A stretch of DNA of 21,089 nt from Pseudomonadota bacterium. GTDB lineage: Bacteria > Desulfobacterota > Desulfovibrionia > Desulfovibrionales > Desulfovibrionaceae. The number at the start of each line of letters is the position of its first letter. Position 1 is the first letter of the stretch. Positions 13,725 through 21,089 of this stretch are shown here, one piece after another. Made by a program: the position numbers and the translations under genes. Below the pieces are notes generated by a model. The model was not told the origin of the DNA, did not search any database, and saw nothing but the letters and a program-made list of their open reading frames with translations. The DNA lies in assembly GCA_023435825.1 (NCBI GenBank), contig JAEZMB010000290.1, positions 1 through 21,089 of the forward strand. The letters are read 5' to 3'.

Positions 13725-16031
13725 ATGGAATGGAACAACGACCATCCGCCCTACGTCAAAGGGGCGTTGCGCGCCCGTCCTGGCCCATCGGGGTCCGGTC
13801 GGGACGACGGGCCGGGCATGTGCGACGGCCTGGAGGCCGCTGACGGGGAAATGGGCGTGGTGACGGCGGCAATCGCCGATTTCGCCAGCCTCCTGCCCGA
13901 GATTGATCTGGAGACCGGCTACGAGGTCCTGCGCCAGTTGGTCGAAGCCGTCCGGGATGGCTTTGCCCGCCATTTCCCGGGCTGTCGGGCGCTGCGGTTT
14001 CAGGAAACCGGGGTCGCCTCCCAGGCTTGCGTTTTCGCCCTGGGGCCAGGCTGCCGCGAACCCGGTGCGGTTTTGGGTTATTTCGCCGCATTCCGGGCCG
14101 CCCTGGCCGGGCCGTTGTCCGAGCGTTTCAGCCGCCTGGCCGGCCGGCCCCTTGTGGTGGAGGTCGGCTATGCCCGCCTGGACGCCGCCGCCGGAGCCGG
14201 GCCGCGCCAGCTGTTGCGGGCCTTGTGCCAGGCCCAGTGCCTGGGCAAGCACGGCTTTGATGACGAACGCCGCCGCCTGCATCAGGCCTTCGAGCGCCTC
14301 ATTGCCGCACGGGAGTGCGACGTGCGCTACCAGCCCCTGGTCGATCTGGCCGGCGGCGGCGTGCTGGGCTGGGAAGCCTCCATCCGGGGCGAAGCAGGCG
14401 GCCCTTTTGCCGCCGTCGGCCAACTCTGGGACTTTGCCGCCAAATGCGGCGAGGAAGCGGCCCTGGATCGGCTCTTCCGGGAGCTGGCCCTGTCCCGCCT
14501 GGGGCCCCTGGACGGACGGCGAAAGCTCTTTTTGCCTATCCGCCACGCCAGCCTCGACGACCCGGCCTTTGCCGCGCCGAGGCTCGCCGCCGATCTGGAG
14601 CGCCAGGGGTTGTCTCCGGCCGACGTGGTGCTGTGCGTTTCCGAGAAAAATGTCCCGGGCGACCTGTCCTGCCTGTTCGAACGCCTGGAACCCCACCGGG
14701 CCGCCGGTTTTGCCCTGGCCGCCGACGACGTGGGCGGCGGGGCCTCCAATTTGTTGCTGCTTTCCCGTGCCCGGCCCGACTGGATCAAGACTTGTCCGGA
14801 GTTGGCCGAGGCCGTGGAGGCCAATCCCTTCAAACGGGTGATGCTCGAAACCCTGGCGCTTTTATCGGAAAAGATCGGCGCGCATCTGGCCGTGGCCGGC
14901 ATCGCCTCGGAGCTGGCCCTGTCCACGGTGGCCTCCATGGGCGTCCATGCCGCCCTGGGGACGCATTTCGGGGAGCCGGCCTGTCCCAAGCCCCAGCATG
15001 TGGCTGCGCTGCCGCCCAGGGCGAACTTCGACATCCTGGGCGGCGGCGGCTGGCAGTCCTCGGCCCCCATCGGCAACCTGGCCGAGGCTTGCTTCACCGT
15101 GTCCGAGGACACCACCGTGGACGAGGTGCGCGCACTGTTGGCCGACCGGCCGCCCATGACCAACGTGGTGGTGGCCGCCGCCGGCCGGCCGGTGGGCATC
15201 CTCATGAACTACCATCTGGATCGCCGGCTCAGCTCCCGTTACGGCAATTCCCTTTTCGGTCACAAATCCGTCACCCGCATCATGAACCCCAAGCCCCTTG
15301 TCGCCGAGGCCGCCCAAGCCGTGGAGGCCGTGGCCCGGCAGGCCATGAACCGCGACCCGGCCATGGTCTATGACGATATCGTGGTGGTGGACGGGGCCGG
15401 GCTTTTAGTCGGCACGGTTTCGGTGCAAAAGATGCTCGATTCCCTGGCCCAGGTGCAGGTGGAGCTGGCCAAGGGGCTTAATCCCTTGACCGGGCTGCCC
15501 GGCAACATGGCCATCGAGCTGGAAGTGGGGCGTCGGGCCAAGGCCGGCGGGCCGGCCAGCTGCGTCTACGTCGATCTCGACAATTTCAAGGTCTACAACG
15601 ACGCCTACGGCTTTTCCAACGGCGACAAGGTGATCCTGCTCACGGCCCGGGTGCTGGCCGAGGCCCTGCGCGGCCGGCCGGACTGCTTTCTGGGCCACGT
15701 GGGCGGCGACGATTTCGTCTGCATCACCCCGCGCGAAGAGGCCGAAGGCCTGTGTCGGCGGGCCATCGAGGCCTTTGCCGGGGCCATCGGCGATCACTAC
15801 AGCCCCGAGGATCGCCGGCGCGGAGCCATCGCCGGCAAGTCCCGCGACGGCGCGCCCGGGATGTTCCCCCTGGTGTCGCTGTCCATGGGCATCGTGGACT
15901 GCGCTTTCGAGGCCCCTTTCAGCGCCGAGGAGTTCAGCCAGCGGGTGGCGGAGGTCAAGAAATTCGCCAAGACCCGGGCCGGCAACTCCTACGTGCGCGA
16001 CCGGCGCGCCCCTCTGGGCGCGCGGGTTTGA
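13725..16031 (+). CDS. EAL-CBS-CBS-GGDEF protein with degenerate EAL
   Basis: The 768-aa protein contains an EAL-like domain (about 185-420), a CBS pair (about 450-585) and a C-terminal GGDEF domain (about 590-765). The EAL motif reads WEASIRG (216-222). The usual catalytic Asn and second Asp of IKID are missing (IKTC, 354-357), and the AEGVE element is replaced by VAGIAS (390-395). Glu307 and DDVGGG (334-339) remain. It is thus probably not a c-di-GMP phosphodiesterase. In the GGDEF domain, NPLTGLPGN (586-594), VDLDNFKVYND (616-626) and GGDDF (660-664) are seen. The fourth motif residue is Asp in place of Glu, and no RxxD inhibitory site precedes it. Diguanylate cyclase activity is possible but unproven. 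The CBS pair may sense adenine nucleotides. The ATG at 13725 has AGGGA seven bases upstream; no membrane segment is seen. Confidence 0.87.
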   Translation: MEWNNDHPPYVKGALRARPGPSGSGRDDGPGMCDGLEAADGEMGVVTAAIADFASLLPEIDLETGYEVLRQLVEAVRDGFARHFPGCRALRFQETGVASQACVFALGPGCREPGAVLGYFAAFRAALAGPLSERFSRLAGRPLVVEVGYARLDAAAGAGPRQLLRALCQAQCLGKHGFDDERRRLHQAFERLIAARECDVRYQPLVDLAGGGVLGWEASIRGEAGGPFAAVGQLWDFAAKCGEEAALDRLFRELALSRLGPLDGRRKLFLPIRHASLDDPAFAAPRLAADLERQGLSPADVVLCVSEKNVPGDLSCLFERLEPHRAAGFALAADDVGGGASNLLLLSRARPDWIKTCPELAEAVEANPFKRVMLETLALLSEKIGAHLAVAGIASELALSTVASMGVHAALGTHFGEPACPKPQHVAALPPRANFDILGGGGWQSSAPIGNLAEACFTVSEDTTVDEVRALLADRPPMTNVVVAAAGRPVGILMNYHLDRRLSSRYGNSLFGHKSVTRIMNPKPLVAEAAQAVEAVARQAMNRDPAMVYDDIVVVDGAGLLVGTVSVQKMLDSLAQVQVELAKGLNPLTGLPGNMAIELEVGRRAKAGGPASCVYVDLDNFKVYNDAYGFSNGDKVILLTARVLAEALRGRPDCFLGHVGGDDFVCITPREEAEGLCRRAIEAFAGAIGDHYSPEDRRRGAIAGKSRDGAPGMFPLVSLSMGIVDCAFEAPFSAEEFSQRVAEVKKFAKTRAGNSYVRDRRAPLGARV

Positions 16032-16053
16032 GCCGTTGCATCACAGGCGGCGT

Positions 16054-16071
16054 TTGTCACCGGTTTGCCAT
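16054..16071 (+). promoter_or_regulatory. Candidate Pho box upstream of pstB
   Basis: TTGTCAC (16054-16060) and TTGCCAT (16065-16071) are two 7-base direct repeats with a 4-base spacer, the layout of a PhoB-binding site (CTGTCAT-N4-CTGTCAT). A third weaker match, TCGTCAT, lies at 16087-16093, in phase with the 11-base period. It is 98 bases upstream of the pstB ATG. I found no clear -10 element. Confidence 0.45.
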
Positions 16072-16169
16072 AAAGCCATGGCCTGTTCGTCATGGGCGGC
16101 GGGCATACCGGGGCAGGCCGGACGTCATCGCGCTTCGGCCGGCACAAACGCCCAAGGACGGCTCGCCCC

Positions 16170-16931
16170 ATGCAGCACAGCGTCAAAATGGCCGCAGTGG
16201 ATCTCGACTTCTACTACGGCCGGTTCAAGGCTCTTGAGAGCATCAATCTGGAAATCCCCGAGCGTCGGGTCACGGCGCTCATTGGCCCGTCCGGCTGCGG
16301 CAAGTCGACCTTTCTGCGGTGCTTAAACCGCATGAACGACCTCATCGCCGGCACCCGCACCGAAGGCGCGGTGCTCCTCGACGGGGTCAAGGTCAACGTG
16401 CCCAGCCTGGACGTGGTGGAACTGCGGCGCAAGGTGGGCATGGTCTTCCAAAAGCCCAACCCCTTCCCCAAGACCATTTTCGAAAACGTGGCCTATGGCC
16501 TTCGCGTCGGCGGCGTCACCGATCGCAACTACATTTCGAGCCAGGTGGAAAAGAGTCTGGTCGCGGCCGGGCTTTTCGCCGAAGTCAAGGATCGGCTCCA
16601 CGATTCGGCCCTGGGTCTTTCCGGCGGCCAGCAGCAGCGGCTGTGCATCGCCCGGGCCGTGGCCCTGGAGCCGGAAGTGCTGCTTATGGACGAGCCGGCC
16701 TCGGCCCTGGACCCCATCGCCACCCAGAAGATCGAGGAGCTCATCGCCGAGCTCAAGCGCAACTACACCATCGCCATCGTCACCCACAGCATGCAGCAGG
16801 CGGCCCGGGTCTCGGACCTCACCGCCTTTTTCTACATGGGCAAGCTCGTGGAAGTCGGCCCCACCGAAGCCATCTTCACCCGTCCGGCCAACCAGCAGAC
16901 CGAAGACTACGTGACCGGCCGTTTCGGCTGA
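16170..16931 (+). CDS. pstB: Phosphate ABC transporter ATP-binding protein PstB
   Basis: The 253-aa ABC ATPase matches PstB closely: FYYGRFKAL near the N-terminus, Walker A GPSGCGKST (39-47), the family marker LRCLNRMNDLI (49-59), MVFQKPNPFP (91-100), signature LSGGQQQR (150-157), Walker B LLMDEP (171-176) and ITHS-type switch VTHSMQQAARVSD (204-216). It powers high-affinity phosphate uptake through PstA/PstC. Neither permease gene nor pstS is in the window, so pstB is split from them or the cluster begins elsewhere. The ATG at 16170 has AAGGA eleven bases upstream. It begins a run of tightly spaced plus-strand genes that ends with corA. Confidence 0.95.
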   Translation: MQHSVKMAAVDLDFYYGRFKALESINLEIPERRVTALIGPSGCGKSTFLRCLNRMNDLIAGTRTEGAVLLDGVKVNVPSLDVVELRRKVGMVFQKPNPFPKTIFENVAYGLRVGGVTDRNYISSQVEKSLVAAGLFAEVKDRLHDSALGLSGGQQQRLCIARAVALEPEVLLMDEPASALDPIATQKIEELIAELKRNYTIAIVTHSMQQAARVSDLTAFFYMGKLVEVGPTEAIFTRPANQQTEDYVTGRFG

Positions 16932-16993
16932 TGCCAAAGGCGCGCCAAGGGTCGTCCCGCCAGAACCAACGCCAAGCCTTCGGGAGCCATTCC

Positions 16994-17659
16994 ATGGAAA
17001 GCAGAGCCCATTTTCACGCCGAACTCGATGCCCTGAAGGGCCGCGTCATCGCTTTGTCCGTGCTGGTGGAAACAGCCCGCCAGGGGGCCGTGGCCGCCTA
17101 CCGCCAAAACGACCAGACCCTGGCCCGCCAGATCATCGAAAGCGACAAGGCCATCAACCAGCAGGCCTGCGACATCGACGAGGCCTGCCTCAAGCTGCTG
17201 GCCCTGGAGCAGCCCGTGGCCCTGGACCTGCGCCGCATCGTCGGCTACGCCCGGGCCGTCATCAACCTCGAACGCCTGGGCGACGAAGCCGTCAACATCG
17301 CCGAGGGCGCGCTGGCCGGGGCCGGGCTGCCGGGCGAGTGCGACGGCGCGCTCATGGAGCTTTCCGACCATGTGGCCGGCATGTTGACCCTGGCCTCGCG
17401 ATCGTTTGTCGAGGACGACGTGGACGCGGCCATGGACGTCTGCCGTCTGGACGAGCGGGCCAGGGAATTGGCCGTGGCCGCCATGCGCTGCATTACCGAG
17501 GCGCTCTCGCGCTGCCAGGCCGCGCCCGAGGACGGGGTGCGGGCCATCCTCGCCTGTCGCAGCTTCGAGCGTATGGCCGGGCACGCCGCCAACCTTGGCG
17601 AGATCCTGGTCTTTATCGTCAAAGGCGTCATCCTGAGCCAGAAATGCCAGCCCCGCTAG
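16994..17659 (+). CDS. phoU: Phosphate signalling protein PhoU
   Basis: The 221-aa all-helical protein has the two-repeat PhoU fold: FHAELDALKGRVIALS near the start, the first metal motif NLERLGDEAVNIAEGA (91-106) and the second repeat SFERMAGHAANLGEILVFIV (190-209). In the second motif the usual Asp of ERxGDHxxNIAE is replaced by Gly196, which may weaken one of the two metal clusters. PhoU links the Pst transporter to the PhoR/PhoB system and restrains phosphate uptake. GGGAG lies seven bases before the ATG. It starts 62 bases after pstB and ends 29 bases before the HprK-related gene. Confidence 0.93.
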   Translation: MESRAHFHAELDALKGRVIALSVLVETARQGAVAAYRQNDQTLARQIIESDKAINQQACDIDEACLKLLALEQPVALDLRRIVGYARAVINLERLGDEAVNIAEGALAGAGLPGECDGALMELSDHVAGMLTLASRSFVEDDVDAAMDVCRLDERARELAVAAMRCITEALSRCQAAPEDGVRAILACRSFERMAGHAANLGEILVFIVKGVILSQKCQPR

Positions 17660-17688
17660 GCTCGGCCCGCATCTTGGAGCCGTTGCCC

Positions 17689-18747
17689 ATGACGGCCGCC
17701 TGCGCCGACGTCATCGACGCCTGCCGCGTTCCCGTGCCCTATGTCGTGGACGTCATGCCGGGCGGGACGCGGCTTCGCCTCTGCACCAACAACCTGGCCC
17801 TGGCTCAAGCCCTGGGCCGCCATTTCGCGGCGTTTCCGGCCGACGGCGGTCAGCCCGACCTGGTTGTTCAGGCCGTGGACGGCCCCAGCCCAGAGCTTGA
17901 CTTGGCCTTTGTCCCCCATGAGTCCGAGGGCGGCAAGGAAGAGTACGCCGACCTGCCCGACGGCCGCCTGGTGCGCAAACGCCGTACCGGGCTGCTGCTC
18001 GTCTTCGGTTCGGCCGGCAACTGGATTTTCGGCCCCTGCGCCGCCCGGCCCGAGCAAGTGGTCAACGCCGTCAACGCCCGGCTGGCCGACCGGGAACTGC
18101 GCCGTGGCGCGGCGCTGCTCCACGCCGCCGCCGTGGCCCGGGGAGAGGCCGCCCTGGCCCTGGCCGGGCTGGCCGGCGCGGGCAAGACCACCCTGGCCCT
18201 GGAACTGGTGCGGCGCGGCGCGGATTTCGTCACCAACGACCGGCTGTTCGTGACCACCGGTCCCGACGGCTTCGGCTGCTGCGGCGTTGCCCGTCCGCCC
18301 CGGGTCAACCCCGGGACGATCCTGGTCAACGACCGACTGCACGGGCTGCTTGACCCGGCCGAGCGGGCCGCATATGCCGCCTTGCCGCCGGATGCGCTGT
18401 GGGGGCTGGAGCGCAAATACGACGCGCCCATCGAGACGTGCTTCGGGCCGGGGCGGGTGCGCCTTCGGGCCGGGCTTCGCGCCCTGGCCGTGCTGTGCTG
18501 GAAACGCGGCGGCGGCCCCGTGGACGCGCGCTGGACCACCTTGTCCGCCTCGCCTGAATTGGTTCCGGCCATCGCCAAGGACCTGGGCGTGCTGTTTCTG
18601 GCCGGCCCGCGCCCGGCCGACCGGAACGCCTATCTCGCCGCCCTGGGCGCATTGCCGGTATTGGCGCTCTCCGGCGGGGTGGACTTTTCCTTGGCGGCCG
18701 AATTGTGCCAAGGTGTCCTCTGTCGCGCCAACGGATGTCGCCCATGA
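17689..18747 (+). CDS. HprK-related kinase B of the GAK system
   Basis: The 352-aa protein has an unassigned N-terminal half and a C-terminal HPr-kinase-like P-loop fold: LLHAAAVARGE (143-153), Walker A LAGLAGAGKTTLALEL (158-173) and FVTNDRLF (180-187), in the place of the HprK SDD element. RPPRVNPGT (202-210) and LERKYDAP follow. I recall this family as HprK-related kinase B, found with a GAK ('grasp and kinase') ATP-grasp enzyme and a CofD-like protein. The phosphorylated substrate is not established to my knowledge. GGAG lies nine bases before the ATG. Its TGA overlaps the ATG of the CofD-like gene, so the two are coupled. No ATP-grasp gene lies between them, which is unusual. Confidence 0.8.
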   Translation: MTAACADVIDACRVPVPYVVDVMPGGTRLRLCTNNLALAQALGRHFAAFPADGGQPDLVVQAVDGPSPELDLAFVPHESEGGKEEYADLPDGRLVRKRRTGLLLVFGSAGNWIFGPCAARPEQVVNAVNARLADRELRRGAALLHAAAVARGEAALALAGLAGAGKTTLALELVRRGADFVTNDRLFVTTGPDGFGCCGVARPPRVNPGTILVNDRLHGLLDPAERAAYAALPPDALWGLERKYDAPIETCFGPGRVRLRAGLRALAVLCWKRGGGPVDARWTTLSASPELVPAIAKDLGVLFLAGPRPADRNAYLAALGALPVLALSGGVDFSLAAELCQGVLCRANGCRP

Positions 18748-20003
18748 CGACACTTATTGCGCCAAGCCTTGATGTGTTTGAGGAAACCGACGTGCCAAAC
18801 GCCAAGCCCTCGCCCCGGGCTCGCATTGCCCGCACCGTGCGCCTGCCCGACCCGTCCCGGGCGGCGCTTTTCCGCCGCGCCCCGGAACTGGGGCCGCGCG
18901 TGCTCTTTTTCAGCGGCGGCACGGCGCTTCGCGACCTCAGCACCACACTTATTGAATACACCGCCAATTCCATCCACTTGATTACGCCCTTTGATTCCGG
19001 CGGTTCCTCGGCCGTGCTGCGCAAAGCCTTCGGCATGCCGGCCGTGGGCGATCTGCGAAACCGCATCATGGCCCTGGCCGACCGCAGCATCACCGGCAAT
19101 CCGGCCGTGTTCGAGCTTTTTGCCCATCGCCTGCCCAAGGACGCGCCCCAGGACGAACTGGCGGCCAAACTCGTGCGGATCATGAACGGCGAAGACCCGC
19201 TCATCCGCCGGGTGCCCGATCCCCTGCGCAAGATCATCCGCACCCATCTGCGCTTTTTCAACGAACGCCGGCCCAAGGATTTCGACCTGCGCGGGGCCAG
19301 CATCGGCAACTGCATCCTGGCCGGCGGCTATTTCAACTACAACCGGATGCTCGACCCGGTTATCTACCTCTTCATGCAGCTGGTCGAGGCTCGGGGCGTG
19401 GTGCGGCCCATCGTCAACGCCGACCTGCATCTGGCCTGCCGTCTGGCCGACGGCCGGGTGCTCATTGGCCAGCACAACATGACCGGCAAGGAAGCCGCGC
19501 CCATCGACGCGCCTATCGAGTCCCTGTGGCTGACGGCCAGCCTCGATGACCCGACGCCGGCCAGCGTGCGCATCCGCGACAAGACCGACAAGCTCATCCG
19601 TCAGGCCGAGGTCATCTGCTTTCCCTACGGCAGCTTCTATTCGAGCCTCATGGCCAACCTGCTCCCCCAAGGCGTGGGCGACGCCGTGGCCGCCGCCGAC
19701 TGCCCCAAGGTCTACATCCCCAATCTCGGTCATGATCCCGAACAGCAGGGCCTGACCGTGGCCGACCAGACGCGCCGGCTCCTGGCCGCCCTGGAAGCCG
19801 GCTGCGCCAAGGCCTGCCGCCGTGAGGACCTGCTGCGCTTCGTCTTCGTGGACAGCCGGGGAGGGCGCTACGACGGCGGCCTGGACATCCCGGCCATGAG
19901 GCGCCTGGGCGTGGAGGTGGTGGATGTGCCCCTTGCCCGGGCCGACGACCCTGGCCAGGCCGACAGCCGCAAGGTGGCCGAGCTGCTCGTTTCCCTGGCC
20001 TGA
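18744..20003 (+). CDS. GAK system CofD-like protein
   Basis: The 419-aa protein belongs to the CofD/YvcK fold: VLFFSGGTALRDLS (53-66) near the N-terminus, LITPFDSGGSSAVLRKAF (79-96), LRGASIGNCILAGGYF (182-197) and HLACRLADGRVLIGQHNMTG (229-248). CofD transfers a phospholactyl group to F0, but relatives such as YvcK are regulatory. The GAK branch has no assigned reaction that I know of. FGMPAVGDLRNRIMALAD (96-113) is typical of the family's regulatory branch. The ATG at 18744 was chosen for its ATGA overlap with the kinase gene. An in-frame GTG at 18705 lies well inside the kinase gene. It is followed after 15 bases by a short leader ORF and corA. Confidence 0.8.
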   Translation: MTTLIAPSLDVFEETDVPNAKPSPRARIARTVRLPDPSRAALFRRAPELGPRVLFFSGGTALRDLSTTLIEYTANSIHLITPFDSGGSSAVLRKAFGMPAVGDLRNRIMALADRSITGNPAVFELFAHRLPKDAPQDELAAKLVRIMNGEDPLIRRVPDPLRKIIRTHLRFFNERRPKDFDLRGASIGNCILAGGYFNYNRMLDPVIYLFMQLVEARGVVRPIVNADLHLACRLADGRVLIGQHNMTGKEAAPIDAPIESLWLTASLDDPTPASVRIRDKTDKLIRQAEVICFPYGSFYSSLMANLLPQGVGDAVAAADCPKVYIPNLGHDPEQQGLTVADQTRRLLAALEAGCAKACRREDLLRFVFVDSRGGRYDGGLDIPAMRRLGVEVVDVPLARADDPGQADSRKVAELLVSLA

Positions 20004-20088
20004 TTTCAAGGGGTCCGCATGGCGACGCAGCCTTTTTCAAAGACGTCGCCGCCCTGGACCATGTCTCTTGATTCCAAGGAGTCCGCAT
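20001..20088 (+). repeat. Duplicated corA translation-start segment
   Basis: TGATTTCAAGGGGTCCGCAT (20001-20020) recurs as TGATTCCAAGGAGTCCGCAT (20069-20088) with two mismatches and a 68-base offset. Likeness continues for about 16 more bases into corA codons 1-5: CAG and TTT align in the same register. Copy one includes the cofD stop codon. A local duplication of the ribosome binding site and first corA codons explains it. Confidence 0.75.
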
Positions 20089-20093
20089 CATGA
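20019..20093 (+). CDS. Putative 24-aa corA leader peptide ORF
   Basis: ATG at 20019 follows AAGGGG with a normal spacing and opens 24 codons beginning MATQPFSKTSPPW. Its TGA (20091-20093) overlaps the corA ATG at 20090, so reading it would feed ribosomes into corA. It lies in the duplicated segment, and its first codons align with those of corA. Pro-Pro (residues 11-12) recalls leader peptides that stall ribosomes at magnesium transporter genes, but this may be chance. Confidence 0.4.
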   Translation: MATQPFSKTSPPWTMSLDSKESAS

Positions 20094-21025
20094 TGCAGTG
20101 TTTTATCGGCGAGGCCGGCAAGCCGCGGATCGTCGACGGCGTGACGCGGCAATGCTGGATTCACATGGTCGATCCGAGCGAGGAAGAGATCCAGTACATC
20201 GTCCGGGAACTCGGCGTGCCGCTGGATTTTCTCACCGATCCCCTGGACGTGGACGAACGCTCGCGCATCGAGCAGGAAGACGGGGTGCTGCTGCTGGTGC
20301 TGCGCGTGCCGGTGCGCAACGACGAGACCTCGGGCGGCGTGCCCTTCGCCACCGTGGCCCAGGGCGTCATCCTCGCCGGGGATCATGTGGTGACGGTGTC
20401 CAAGGTGGAAAACGAGCTGACGCGCCATTTCGTCGACGGCCTGGCCAAGCAGTGCACACCGGAGCGGCCCGGGCGGTTCGTCATCCAGCTCCTGCAGCGA
20501 AACGCCCTGCAGTTCCTGGCCGACCTGCGGGAGATCAACCGGCTCACCAACCTCATCGAGCAGGAACTGCACAAGTCCTCGCGAAACGAGGAACTCATTG
20601 GCCTCGTCAACATCGAAAAAAGCCTCGTCTACTTCATCACTTCGCTGCAATCGAACAATCTCATCATGAAGACGCTCTTGCGGCGAAAAGTCATCGCCCT
20701 GGACGAGGAAGAACGTGACCTGCTGGAAGACGCGCTCATCGAGAACAAGCAGGCCATCAGCATGACCAAGATCTACACCGATATTTTGAGCGGCCTCATG
20801 GACGCCTTTGCTTCCATTGTGTCCAACAATTTGAACGTCACCATGAAGTTTCTGACCTGCTTCACCATCATTCTCATGATCCCCAACATCCTGGCCGGCC
20901 TGTTTGGCATGAACGTCAAGCTGCCGCTTCAGGAGGAACCGCAAGCCTTTGTCTACATCGTCCTGGCCTCGTTGGCCTTTGCCTTTGCCCTGAGCGTGGT
21001 CTTCGTCAAGAAACGCTGGTTCTGA
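20090..21025 (+). CDS. corA: CorA-family magnesium/divalent cation channel
   Basis: The 311-aa protein has a large cytoplasmic N-terminal domain (about 1-245), rich in acidic and helical sequence, then two C-terminal membrane helices (about 253-272 and 287-307). The signature GMN is at 273-275 (LFGMNVKLP), at the end of the first helix, where it forms the pore selectivity mouth. The basic C-terminal tail VKKRWF matches CorA. It forms a homopentamer in the inner membrane that admits magnesium and perhaps cobalt or nickel. AAGGAG at 20076-20081 lies eight bases before the ATG; a second ATG at 20093 is also possible. It is last in the pstB-phoU-kinase-cofD run. Confidence 0.93.
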   Translation: MMQCFIGEAGKPRIVDGVTRQCWIHMVDPSEEEIQYIVRELGVPLDFLTDPLDVDERSRIEQEDGVLLLVLRVPVRNDETSGGVPFATVAQGVILAGDHVVTVSKVENELTRHFVDGLAKQCTPERPGRFVIQLLQRNALQFLADLREINRLTNLIEQELHKSSRNEELIGLVNIEKSLVYFITSLQSNNLIMKTLLRRKVIALDEEERDLLEDALIENKQAISMTKIYTDILSGLMDAFASIVSNNLNVTMKFLTCFTIILMIPNILAGLFGMNVKLPLQEEPQAFVYIVLASLAFAFALSVVFVKKRWF

Positions 21026-21049
21026 GGCACCCCTTTGCCGGACGAAACA

Positions 21050-21089
21050 CGGCCCCGGGTAGCGGGGGGCCGCCGGGGGCGGGGTTTTT
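21050..21089 (+). terminator. Probable terminator after corA, cut by the window end
   Basis: CGGCCCC (21050-21056) can pair with GGGGCCG (21066-21072), and the window ends in TTTTT (21085-21089) after a second G-rich arm. CCCCG (21053-21057) with CGGGG (21080-21084) is an alternative stem next to the T run. The edge prevents a firm call. Confidence 0.45.

Noticed and set aside
18630..20009. 459-codon minus-strand open frame opposite the CofD-like gene
   Set aside because: It is antisense to conserved CofD motifs and has no recognisable domain or ribosome binding site.

Overview
The window is about 21 kb of GC-rich chromosomal DNA with dense C/G-ending codons. The gene set points to a sulfate-reducing member of the Desulfovibrionaceae: a mod operon in B-A-C order, a PHP-GT4 fusion, and HprK-related kinase B and CofD-like genes of the GAK type beside pstB/phoU. 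A Solidesulfovibrio-like genome is my best guess. That is an inference from gene content, since no rRNA or other marker is present. I see no transposase, integrase, CRISPR array, tRNA or rRNA.

Left part (1-3563, minus strand): a class 3-type lipase with an EF-hand-like loop, then a complete molybdate ABC transporter transcribed modB-modA-modC. A promoter with two TGTA/TACA dyads sits just upstream of modB. Further upstream, a 42-codon small ORF has a near-perfect Shine-Dalgarno.

Centre-left (3817-7969, plus strand): an ATC-hydrolase-family protein overlaps asnS (asparaginyl-tRNA synthetase) by ATGA. Next is a structured stretch ending in a very strong terminator, which may be a small RNA. 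A promoter then drives a GT2 polyprenyl-phosphate-type glycosyltransferase and a SAM methyltransferase, whose codon use is looser than that of their neighbours.

Centre (8239-13315, minus strand): an orphan hybrid sensor (PocR-PAS-PAS-HisKA-HATPase) and an 825-aa protein fusing an intact PHP metal-dependent hydrolase domain to a GT4 glycosyltransferase. The latter ends at a strong bidirectional-looking terminator.

Right part (13487-21025, plus strand): a 65-aa unknown protein, then an EAL-CBS-CBS-GGDEF protein whose EAL domain has lost key residues and whose GGDEF motif reads GGDDF. A probable operon follows: pstB, phoU, HprK-related kinase B, CofD-like GAK protein, a short leader ORF and corA. 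A Pho-box-like direct repeat precedes pstB. The GAK ATP-grasp partner that I expect between the kinase and CofD genes is absent; these two genes overlap directly. The corA translation start appears to have been duplicated, which creates a 24-codon upstream ORF that overlaps the corA start.

The most interesting points are the ATP-grasp-less GAK pair inside a phosphate/magnesium operon, the duplicated corA start with its coupled leader ORF, the candidate structured RNA after asnS, and the degenerate EAL/GGDDF protein. All family assignments come from reading motifs and from memory; no database search was run.
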